Below the pieces are notes generated by a model, which was given only the letters and a program-made list of their open reading frames with translations, did no database searches and was not told the origin of the DNA. The translations under genes and the position numbers were made by a program. From NCBI GenBank assembly GCA_002422315.1, contig DIUJ01000011.1, forward strand, positions 1 to 18,714: DNA of 18,714 bases, read 5' to 3'. Below are positions 1 through 6,410 of this stretch, one piece after another; within the stretch, counting starts at the first letter, position 1, and each line of letters begins with the position of its first letter. This stretch comes from Bacteroidetes bacterium UBA6161. GTDB lineage: Bacteria; Bacteroidota; Bacteroidia; NS11-12g; UBA955.

Positions 1-198
1 CGTGAGGCCACTCGTACGACCGCGCCTCAAACTTCGTCACCTTCGTCGGAGCCAAGCCCTGCCTATCAACCCCCGCCGCAGCCAGGCGGAGGTGGATCTA
101 CAGGAAAGTGGATTGTCGGCATCGCGGTAGTGGTTGGGTTGATCTGGCTCGCCTCGCTATCTAACCTTATTCAGGCTTTAACAAAAAGTAAACCGTAA
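1..198 (+). CDS. C-terminal end of a proline-rich tail-anchored protein (partial)
   Basis: Reading frame 1 is open from the window edge to a TAA at 196-198, giving 65 residues of a gene that begins outside the window. The visible part is a Ser/Thr/Pro-rich stretch, then a Pro/Gln segment and a Gly4-Ser-Thr linker, then one strongly hydrophobic segment (about residues 37-58, starting GKWIVGIAVVVG) and a short Lys-rich tail. This pattern fits a protein anchored by a single C-terminal membrane helix behind a flexible linker. The DNA is clearly richer in G+C than the rest of the window and uses CCG, GCG and TCG codons that are rare in the other genes. No domain can be named from this fragment. 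Confidence 0.6.
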   Translation, partial: REATRTTAPQTSSPSSEPSPAYQPPPQPGGGGSTGKWIVGIAVVVGLIWLASLSNLIQALTKSKP

Positions 199-214
199 AC
201 TGTAAACCGTAAAC
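188..214. repeat. Short direct repeat GTAAACCGTAAAC x2
   Basis: The 13-mer GTAAACCGTAAAC occurs at 188-200 and 202-214, a 14-bp period. The stop codon of the upstream gene lies inside the first copy. Shortly downstream (about 229-248) is a CTGTGAAATCTGTGAGAAA element that recurs in the large repeat tract at 1375-1836. Confidence 0.7.
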
Positions 215-278
215 AATAGAAGCCTATTCTGTGAAATCTGTGAGAAAAAAAGCAAGAATAACTCCCAATAACTACGCC

Positions 279-286
279 TATATTTG
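279..286 (+). promoter_or_regulatory. Bacteroidota-type -7 box
   Basis: TATATTTG matches the TAnnTTTG consensus exactly. It lies 26 bp before the ATG at 313, implying a 5' leader of about 20 nt. No clear -33 TTG element is visible at the expected distance. Confidence 0.5.
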
Positions 287-312
287 CCTTTTATACTTAA
301 TAAACACAATAC

Positions 313-1362
313 ATGTCATTTTTGATTTATGGTGCGAATGGTTATACCGGTCGCTTGATCGTACAAAAGGCTATAGAGAAAGGGCTAAAACCGATTATCG
401 CTGGTAGAAACCAAAAAACAATGCAGCTATTAGCTAAAGAAACAGGCCTAGATTTCTTGGTGTTTGATTTAGAGAACACAGCTGCTATTGCCAAACATTT
501 ACAAAACTTTGCGTTGGTGCTAAACTGTGCAGGACCATTTAGCAAAACCGCTGTGAGTATGGTAAAAGCTTGCTTAATGAGCCAAACACACTACCTAGAT
601 ATTACAGGCGAAATAGATGTTTTTGAAACCATTAAAACCTACCATACACAAGCCATAGAAAAGAACATCATCCTTATGCCTGGAGTAGGTTTTGATGTGG
701 TGCCCACCGACTGCTGCGCCAACTTTTTACACCGGCAATTGCCAGATGCCAATACTTTAAAATTGGCATTCATGAGCGTAGGCGGGAGCATTTCACATGG
801 CACATTGACTACCTTGATTGAGGGCTTGAGCAGAAAGGGAGCGGTAAGAAAAGACGGGATTATCGTTTCTGTACCCATTGGACACAAAGGAGAAGTGATA
901 GATTTTGGTCCCCAAAAAGCCTTTTGTATGTCCATACCATGGGGCGATGTTTCAACCGCCCACCACACCACCCAAATTCCCAATATAGAGGCATATACTG
1001 CTGTTCCCAGATGGATTTATTATGTGATGAAATGGCAATTTCTTTTCAACCCGCTTTTGCGTTGGACTTTCGTTAAAAAAAGGCTGCAAGGCTATGTAGA
1101 TAAAAACATTGAAGGCCCCTCCAAAGAACAAAATGAAACAGGTAAATCCTTGGTATGGGGCAAAGTAAGCAATGCCAAAGGCGAGACAGTAGCAGCACGT
1201 TTTGAAGGCCCCGAAACTTATAAATTAACCGCCCTCGCCGCCTTAGTAATTACACAAAAAGTGCTGCAATCCCAACATAGTGCAGGCTACCAAACCCCCG
1301 CCGGTATGTTTGGTTTTGAGTTGCTGAATGAGATTGAGGGGTGTAGGGTAGAGCGTGTTTGA
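313..1362 (+). CDS. Saccharopine dehydrogenase-like NAD(P)-binding oxidoreductase
   Basis: This 349-residue protein begins with a Rossmann dinucleotide-binding motif (GANGYTG, residues 7-13). It carries hallmarks of the saccharopine-dehydrogenase-like / trans-acting enoyl-reductase-like family: NCAGPFS (71-77), YLDITGE (94-100) and PGVGFDVVPTDC (123-134). Such proteins are soluble oxidoreductases; many members are not true saccharopine dehydrogenases and their substrates are unknown, so no reaction is assigned. The ATG at 313 is preferred because the Rossmann motif starts immediately after it and a TAnnTTTG box lies 26 bp upstream. It appears to be a single-gene transcript, separated from the defence genes downstream by a long repeat tract. 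Confidence 0.85.
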   Translation: MSFLIYGANGYTGRLIVQKAIEKGLKPIIAGRNQKTMQLLAKETGLDFLVFDLENTAAIAKHLQNFALVLNCAGPFSKTAVSMVKACLMSQTHYLDITGEIDVFETIKTYHTQAIEKNIILMPGVGFDVVPTDCCANFLHRQLPDANTLKLAFMSVGGSISHGTLTTLIEGLSRKGAVRKDGIIVSVPIGHKGEVIDFGPQKAFCMSIPWGDVSTAHHTTQIPNIEAYTAVPRWIYYVMKWQFLFNPLLRWTFVKKRLQGYVDKNIEGPSKEQNETGKSLVWGKVSNAKGETVAARFEGPETYKLTALAALVITQKVLQSQHSAGYQTPAGMFGFELLNEIEGCRVERV

Positions 1363-1374
1363 AGTGATAAACTA

Positions 1375-1836
1375 ATCTGTGCAAATTAGTATTTAGTCAT
1401 TAGTCGATAGTCATTAGTCGATAGTCATTAGTCGATAGTCATTAGTCGATAGTCAAGGGGGGCTTCTGTGCAAATTAGTCCTTTGTCGATAGTCATTAGT
1501 CAAGGGGTCTTCTGTGCCCTTCTGTGAATTCTGTGAGAAACAAGTCTGTTCCCTTCTGTGCAAATTAGTCGATAGTCCTTAGTCTTTAGTCATTAGTCAA
1601 AGAGTCCTTCTGTGCCCTTCTGTGAATTCTGTGAGAAACAAGTCTTTGTGTGAAAAGTGTTCCCTTCTGTGCAAATTAGTCTTTAGTCGATAGTCAAGGA
1701 GGCCTTCTGTGCCCTTCTGTGTGTTCTGTGAGAAACAAGTCTTTGTGTGAAGAGTGTTCCCTTCTGTGCAAATTAGTCTTTAGTCGATAGTCATTAGTCG
1801 ATAGTCAAGTGGTCTTCTGTGAATACTGTGAGAAAA
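1375..1836. repeat. Hierarchical tandem-repeat tract
   Basis: The intergenic space after the oxidoreductase gene is built almost wholly of repeated words. Four perfect 14-bp units CATTAGTCGATAGT lie at 1398-1453. The word CTGTGCAAATTAGT recurs at about 1375, 1464, 1554, 1665 and 1762, giving an imperfect higher-order unit of about 90-110 bp. CTGTGAATTCTGTGAGAAAC-like elements occur at about 1521, 1620, 1709 and 1817, and an AAACAAGTCT word follows several of them. A related CTGTGAAATCTGTGAGAAA copy lies upstream of the oxidoreductase gene at about 229. The tract has no long open frame. Its function is unknown. Confidence 0.9.
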
Positions 1837-1962
1837 ATCACAAGATTAACAAGCCAATCGTCTGTAAATAATTTACAATTAATTTATATACCCAAGCCTT
1901 AATAGACTTCATGCCCTAGCTCTTAAATCACAATTTAAACTGAGTGTAATTGCTTGGTAGTT

Positions 1963-1994
1963 TGTATGCATACATAATAATTGACTTGTATGCA
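1963..1994. promoter_or_regulatory. Candidate operator: palindrome and half-site upstream of hsdM
   Basis: A perfect 12-bp palindrome, TGTATGCATACA, occupies 1963-1974. Its half TGTATGCA is repeated at 1987-1994, 24 bp further on. Two similarly oriented sites about two helical turns apart upstream of a restriction-modification gene fit binding sites for a dimeric regulator. No cognate protein is identified. The word AATAATTGACTT also repeats at 1976-1987 and 2125-2136. Confidence 0.3.
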
Positions 1995-2062
1995 AATTGA
2001 AGATAAATTAAGATAAAAAGATAAATTTGACAAAGTGTCCTTTCATTTATCCTCCTTTTTCC

Positions 2063-2112
2063 TATTTTCGCCCTGAGTGATTGAAACTTACTAAAACTAA
2101 TAAAATCACTCA
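2063..2112 (+). promoter_or_regulatory. Candidate hsdM promoter and leader inverted repeat
   Basis: TATTTTCG at 2063-2070 resembles the Bacteroidota -7 box. It would give a leader of roughly 70 nt before the hsdM ATG at 2146. Within that leader, TGAGTGATT (2074-2082) and AATCACTCA (2104-2112) form a perfect 9-bp inverted repeat with a 21-nt spacer. This could be an operator or an RNA stem. The rest of 1837-2145 is AT-rich and shows no gene. Confidence 0.35.
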
Positions 2113-2145
2113 AGACCCTGGTGCAATAATTGACTTAAAAAACGA

Positions 2146-3633
2146 ATGACTCAACATAAAAAACTTACCCTTTCACAACTCGAGCAATACCTGTCTAAAG
2201 CCGCTTGGATTCTTAAAGGACCTGTGGATGCCTCAGATTTTAAGGTGTATATCTTTCCGCTTTTATTTTTTAAACGCCTTGCCGATGTGTATGATGAGGA
2301 ATACCAACAGGCGCTTGAAGAATCTGGAGGGGACAGTGAGTATGCTTCTTTGCCAGAATTTCACCGTTTTGAAATACCCGCAGGGTGTCACTGGAACGAT
2401 GTGCGCGAAATCACAAGCAATGTGGGACAAGCCATAGAAAAAGCTTTTCGTGGTATAGAACAAGCCAACCAACATCTCTTGTATGGGATTTTTGGCGATG
2501 CACAATGGAGTAATAAAAACAAACTATCGGACCGATTGCTCATAGACCTTATTGAACATTTTTCTCAATATTCACTTTCAAACTCTTTGGTAGAAGCAGA
2601 TATATTGGGACAAGCCTATGAATACCTTATAAAACATTTTGCCGACATGACCAACAAGAAAGCAGGTGAGTTTTATACCCCTCGGTCTGTGGTGCATTTA
2701 ATGGGCTTGATACTAAATCCACAGGAATCGGAAAGTATTTATGACCCTGCATGCGGAACTGGAGGTATGTTATTGGAATGTGTGGACCATTTGAAAGAAC
2801 ACTACAAAGATTACAGAACACTGAAATTATACGGACAAGAAAAAAACCTCACTTCTAGCTCCATTGCTCGAATGAATATGTTTTTGCATGGCATTGAAGA
2901 TTTTCAAATTGTGCGCGGTGACACCCTTCGCAATCCAGCATTTTTTAACGCAGATGGCTTAAAAACCTTTGACTGTGTGATTGCAAATCCTCCTTTCTCA
3001 TTAGATGATTGGGGACATGAGAATTGGGTGAACGATTCCTACGGAAGAAATATTGCTGGTGTGCCACCAAAAGGAAATGGAGATATGGCATGGGTGCAGC
3101 ACATGATAAAATCCATGAACAGCACGGGGCGCATGACCGTAGTATTGCCTCACGGTGCACTATTTCGCAAAGGTGCTGAGGGTCGAATTAGAGAAGAGTT
3201 GTTGAAGCAAGATTTGTTGGAAGCCGTAATTGGATTAGGCCCCAATATCTTTTACGGAACACAATTGGCGGCTTGTGTGATGGTATTTAAACAAAATAAA
3301 GAGCCTCATAAAAAAGATAAAGTACTTTTTATTGACGGTTCGGAACAAGTGCGTGTGGGCAGGGCGCAAAACTATTTGGAGAAAGAGCATATAAACCAAA
3401 TTTTCTCTTGGTACAACGCTTTTGAAGATGTAGAAAATTACACCAAAGTTGCAACACAGAAAGATTTAGCAGAAAACGATTACAACCTCAATATTCCACT
3501 CTATGTTGAGAAAATCATTGAGGACAATTTGCCCAGCGTGGAAGTGGCATTGGCGGATTTGAAAATGGCATGGGAGGCCAGTCAGGAGGCGGAGGAGAAT
3601 TTTAAAACGATTTTAAAAAAATTCATTAATTAA
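2146..3633 (+). CDS. hsdM: Type I restriction-modification DNA methyltransferase subunit
   Basis: HsdM transfers a methyl group from S-adenosylmethionine to adenine in DNA as part of a complex with the specificity subunit HsdS. The 495-residue protein has the HsdM N-terminal helical domain (about 8-140, with YIFPLLFFKR at 35-44). It then has the SAM-binding motif I DPACGTGG (200-207) and the amino-methyltransferase catalytic motif NPPF (281-284). The length is normal and no key motif is broken. The ATG at 2146 matches the usual HsdM N-terminus. The AlbA_2 gene starts 9 nt after the stop, so the two are probably co-transcribed. The oddity is the context: no HsdS or HsdR is encoded in the window, and HsdM alone normally cannot recognise DNA. 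Confidence 0.95.
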   Translation: MTQHKKLTLSQLEQYLSKAAWILKGPVDASDFKVYIFPLLFFKRLADVYDEEYQQALEESGGDSEYASLPEFHRFEIPAGCHWNDVREITSNVGQAIEKAFRGIEQANQHLLYGIFGDAQWSNKNKLSDRLLIDLIEHFSQYSLSNSLVEADILGQAYEYLIKHFADMTNKKAGEFYTPRSVVHLMGLILNPQESESIYDPACGTGGMLLECVDHLKEHYKDYRTLKLYGQEKNLTSSSIARMNMFLHGIEDFQIVRGDTLRNPAFFNADGLKTFDCVIANPPFSLDDWGHENWVNDSYGRNIAGVPPKGNGDMAWVQHMIKSMNSTGRMTVVLPHGALFRKGAEGRIREELLKQDLLEAVIGLGPNIFYGTQLAACVMVFKQNKEPHKKDKVLFIDGSEQVRVGRAQNYLEKEHINQIFSWYNAFEDVENYTKVATQKDLAENDYNLNIPLYVEKIIEDNLPSVEVALADLKMAWEASQEAEENFKTILKKFIN

Positions 3634-3642
3634 GCTACAGCT

Positions 3643-5076
3643 TTGTTAAATCTAGAAGAAATAAAAAGCATTATTGCCAGTGGAGAAGGTTACAATGCCG
3701 AATTCAAAGTGCGTGTGCCTAGCAAACTAAAAGATTTGTCGGAAGAAATATGCGCTTTTGCCAACGCAGCCGGAGGAGTGCTCATAATAGGAGTAAATGA
3801 TAATAACCAAATTATTGGCACAGCATTAGACAATGCAAAAAAATCTGCCATTCAAAATGCCATCAATGAAATTAACCCTCAGCTGCCGGTTGAGATTTAT
3901 CAAGTAGAAGTAGAAAACAAATCTTTATGGATTATTGAAGTGAACTCTGGCGCTCAAAAGCCTTATGTGCTTTCTGGGGCTATTTATGTTAGACAAGGAC
4001 CTAATTCACAAAAAATCACCACGGTTGAACAAATGCGTGATTTTTTTCAACAAACCGAACGCATTTATTTTGACGAAGCACCTTGCCCTCTTTTTAACTT
4101 GCAAACAGACCTTGACAAAAAATGGTTTGAGGAGTTTAGAATAGAGGCAGGCTTGTCAAAAGCGATAGGAGTGCAACAGGTTATTAAAAATCTAAGGCTA
4201 TTAAACACTTCAAATGCTATGAAAAATGGCGGAGTTTTATTTTTTGCTAAATCCCCAGAAGATTTTATTGAAACAGCCATGATTCGATGTGTTGCTTTTG
4301 AAGGGGTAGCCAAAACGCAAATAATAGATGATAAACTTTTTGGCGGCCCTCTTCCATTGCAATACAAACAAGCCATGCAATGGCTGAAAGGCAAACTGAA
4401 TATTCGCTATGAAATTGAAGGCAGTGGTCCGCGTAGAGAGCATTGGGAAATTCCTGAAACGGTATTCAAAGAGGTGATTATTAATGCCCTTTCGCACAGA
4501 GATTATTACGATAAAGGAGCTAGAATTGCTATTGAACTTTTTGATGACCGTGTAGAAATCAGCAATCCAGGTGGGCTAACAAGCGCTATATTACTCGATG
4601 AGTTTGGCACTAAAAGCCACAGCAGAAACCCTCTTATTTTTGGATTATTTGTTCGCATACGCTTGGTGGAGCAATTAGGTTCTGGTATTGGCAGAATTAA
4701 AACAGCAATGCAAGAAGCCCAACTCCCAATACCCTTGTTTAAAACAGAGGGCATGTTTACCGTTGTTTTAACCAGAAGAAAAAGTTCGGGAAAAAGTTCG
4801 GGAAAAAGTTCGGGAAAAAGTTCGTTGCAAAACTGGACGGAAACCAAGAAGAAAATCAATGAGCAGTCACCTGCAAGACTAAACAAAAGTATGTTCAAAA
4901 TTTTAGAAATGGTATTTGCATCTGCGGATGTTACGATTCCTGAAATGGCTAAAAAGACCAGATTGACCGAAAGAGCCATCGAAAAGAATATTTACAAATT
5001 AAAAGAAGCGGGAATTTTAGAAAGAAAAGAAGGAAATAAAGGTGGATATTGGAAAATTATTTTAAAAGAAATTTGA
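3643..5076 (+). CDS. AlbA_2 / GHKL-like / winged-helix putative transcriptional regulator (COG2865 type)
   Basis: This 477-residue protein has three parts. An AlbA_2 (Schlafen-like) domain covers about residues 14-130 (EFK at 20-22, FANAAGGVLIIGVND at 39-53). A GHKL-ATPase-like region follows, with an N-box-like segment EVIINALSHRDYY (277-289), DDRVEISNPGGL (301-312) and LGSGIGRI (345-352). A C-terminal winged helix covers about 415-473. Between the last two lies a Ser-Gly-Lys-Ser repeat linker (381-394). COG2865 proteins are often found inside type I restriction operons, with a presumed but poorly defined regulatory role. The chosen start is a TTG 9 nt after hsdM, since homology begins almost at once and no ATG is better placed. 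A truncated second hsdM starts 2 nt after its stop. Confidence 0.85.
   Translation: MLNLEEIKSIIASGEGYNAEFKVRVPSKLKDLSEEICAFANAAGGVLIIGVNDNNQIIGTALDNAKKSAIQNAINEINPQLPVEIYQVEVENKSLWIIEVNSGAQKPYVLSGAIYVRQGPNSQKITTVEQMRDFFQQTERIYFDEAPCPLFNLQTDLDKKWFEEFRIEAGLSKAIGVQQVIKNLRLLNTSNAMKNGGVLFFAKSPEDFIETAMIRCVAFEGVAKTQIIDDKLFGGPLPLQYKQAMQWLKGKLNIRYEIEGSGPRREHWEIPETVFKEVIINALSHRDYYDKGARIAIELFDDRVEISNPGGLTSAILLDEFGTKSHSRNPLIFGLFVRIRLVEQLGSGIGRIKTAMQEAQLPIPLFKTEGMFTVVLTRRKSSGKSSGKSSGKSSLQNWTETKKKINEQSPARLNKSMFKILEMVFASADVTIPEMAKKTRLTERAIEKNIYKLKEAGILERKEGNKGGYWKIILKEI
4779..4824 (+). repeat. In-frame 12-bp coding tandem repeat
   Basis: AAAAAGTTCGGG is repeated perfectly three times (4779-4814) with a partial fourth copy to about 4824. 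It encodes the Ser-Ser-Gly-Lys linker between the GHKL-like and winged-helix domains of the AlbA_2 protein. Because the unit is a multiple of three, slippage would change linker length without shifting the frame. Confidence 0.9.
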
Positions 5077-5078
5077 TT

Positions 5079-5336
5079 ATGACCCAACAACAACTCGAAA
5101 AATACCTGTGGGGCGCTGCAACAGCCCTCCGCGGAACCATAGACGCAGGAGATTACAAACAATACATCTTCCCGCTCTTATTCTTCAAGCGCATTTGCGA
5201 TGTGTACGATGAAGAATTTGAGCGCGCCCTCGAAGAAAGCGATGGCGATATGGAATACGCGGGATTCGACTAACGAGTAGCCACCCAAATTGTGTCGCTG
5301 ATAGAGGAACTGGATAGGAATGTGAATATTGCGTGA
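5079..5336 (+). pseudogene. Truncated N-terminus of a second, divergent hsdM
   Basis: An ATG at 5079 opens 64 codons to a TAA at 5271-5273. The product aligns without gaps to the N-terminal domain of the upstream HsdM, with about 39 identities over 58 positions (shared YIFPLLFFKR, DVYDEE, ALEES). It lacks the methyltransferase domain, so it cannot be an active enzyme. The same frame continues past the stop as VATQIVSLIEELDRNVNIA and ends at a TGA (5334-5336). That piece may be the C-terminal remnant of another protein joined by a deletion, but its origin is not recognised. The third-position G+C is higher than in the flanking genes. The divergence suggests a second type I system rather than a recent duplication. 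Confidence 0.75.
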
Positions 5337-5385
5337 GGAGGTGGATGAAAATAACTTTAAAAATGCTAATGAAATTAAAAAAAAC

Positions 5386-6393
5386 ATGATTGACTCACAT
5401 GCTATAGAAGCCTTTAACCGAGAGGTGATGCGACCCGTTTTTCCTAATTGGGATGTTAGGAGTGCATTTGCAATTACTGGCGGGAAAGAAATGAGGGCAG
5501 GTAATATTTCTCTTCACAATGAGATAAGCAATAGAAATAATATAGGCTCGCCTTATTCTTACAATAAAAAACACATATTTGTTCATTATACTTCGCTTCA
5601 AAACTGTATTCAAATAGTAAAAGAGAAAAAGATTAGACTATATAGTTTAAAAAACATGGACGATAAAGAAGAGTTTAGTTTGTCAAGTAAAAAAGCGGGG
5701 TTGGTCTTGTCAGAATACGAAGATGAAAGAATCAAGGAGAAAATATTTTGCTTTTCAATGTCAGAATATAACAACGAGTTAAGTAAAAACAATTTGAGTT
5801 TGTGGCGTTCCTTTGGTCAAGATGGAAAAGGAATAGGTATCGTATTTTCGATTGAATCTGAGAAAAAAAAGGATTGGTTTAATTATACTCTAAGCAAAGT
5901 ATTTTACAAAGAAAAAGACCTAGATAAATATTCAGAGTTTTTTAAGAGATACGAAGATTTTAAACTTAAGCATAAACTAGTTATAAATAATTTCAGTGCC
6001 TTGTTATACCGCTATTTCTCTTTTCATAAAAACAGTATTTATAAAGACGAAAGAGAAATTCGTTTGCTCTACACCTGCAATCCTGATACATATACGGAAT
6101 ATGGACGCAAACCACTATGGGAACTTAATGGAAATCAGACCTTAAGAAATTATATAGAACTTGATTTAGAATGGCAATTTGATGAAGAAACTCGAAATAA
6201 ACTAATTTCAAACAATTTTAACCCTGATATTCAAGTAAACCCAATTATCAGAATCGAAAAAATCTTATTAGGATACAGACTAACCAATTTTAATTTTAGG
6301 GATTTACAGAGAGTTTTATTTCAGTACAAAAACAAGTATAAGGAACCATTCAAAATTGATTTTTGTGGTTTGCATGAGCACTTTAACAGGTAG
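5386..6393 (+). CDS. DUF2971 family protein
   Basis: With the ATG at 5386 the protein has 335 residues. It shows the DUF2971 pattern: HYTS near the start of the domain (67-70) with RLYSLKNMDDKEEF after it; FCFS (121-124); LWRSFG with QDGKGIGIVF (139-153); and KDEREIRLLY (220-229). DUF2971 proteins are of unknown biochemistry and often occur in defence islands. An upstream TTG at 5329 keeps the frame open but lies in the end of the hsdM remnant, so the ATG with its A-rich upstream stretch is preferred. The first ~60 residues match nothing I recognise. McrB starts 17 nt after the stop, suggesting an operon with mcrBC. Confidence 0.75.
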   Translation: MIDSHAIEAFNREVMRPVFPNWDVRSAFAITGGKEMRAGNISLHNEISNRNNIGSPYSYNKKHIFVHYTSLQNCIQIVKEKKIRLYSLKNMDDKEEFSLSSKKAGLVLSEYEDERIKEKIFCFSMSEYNNELSKNNLSLWRSFGQDGKGIGIVFSIESEKKKDWFNYTLSKVFYKEKDLDKYSEFFKRYEDFKLKHKLVINNFSALLYRYFSFHKNSIYKDEREIRLLYTCNPDTYTEYGRKPLWELNGNQTLRNYIELDLEWQFDEETRNKLISNNFNPDIQVNPIIRIEKILLGYRLTNFNFRDLQRVLFQYKNKYKEPFKIDFCGLHEHFNR

Positions 6394-6410
6394 AGATACA
6401 AATAAAAATT

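Noticed and set aside
1398..1453. CRISPR array
   Set aside because: The 14-bp units are directly adjacent with no unique spacers of regular length, and no cas gene is present.
1928..2113. 61-residue frame on the - strand in the hsdM upstream region
   Set aside because: The product is a Leu/Ile/Lys-rich sequence typical of AT-rich noncoding DNA, with no start context, and it runs over the palindromes.
4506..4979. 157-residue frame on the - strand
   Set aside because: It is antisense to the conserved GHKL-like and linker region of the AlbA_2 gene, and its Leu/Phe-rich sequence is what a reversed coding strand gives.
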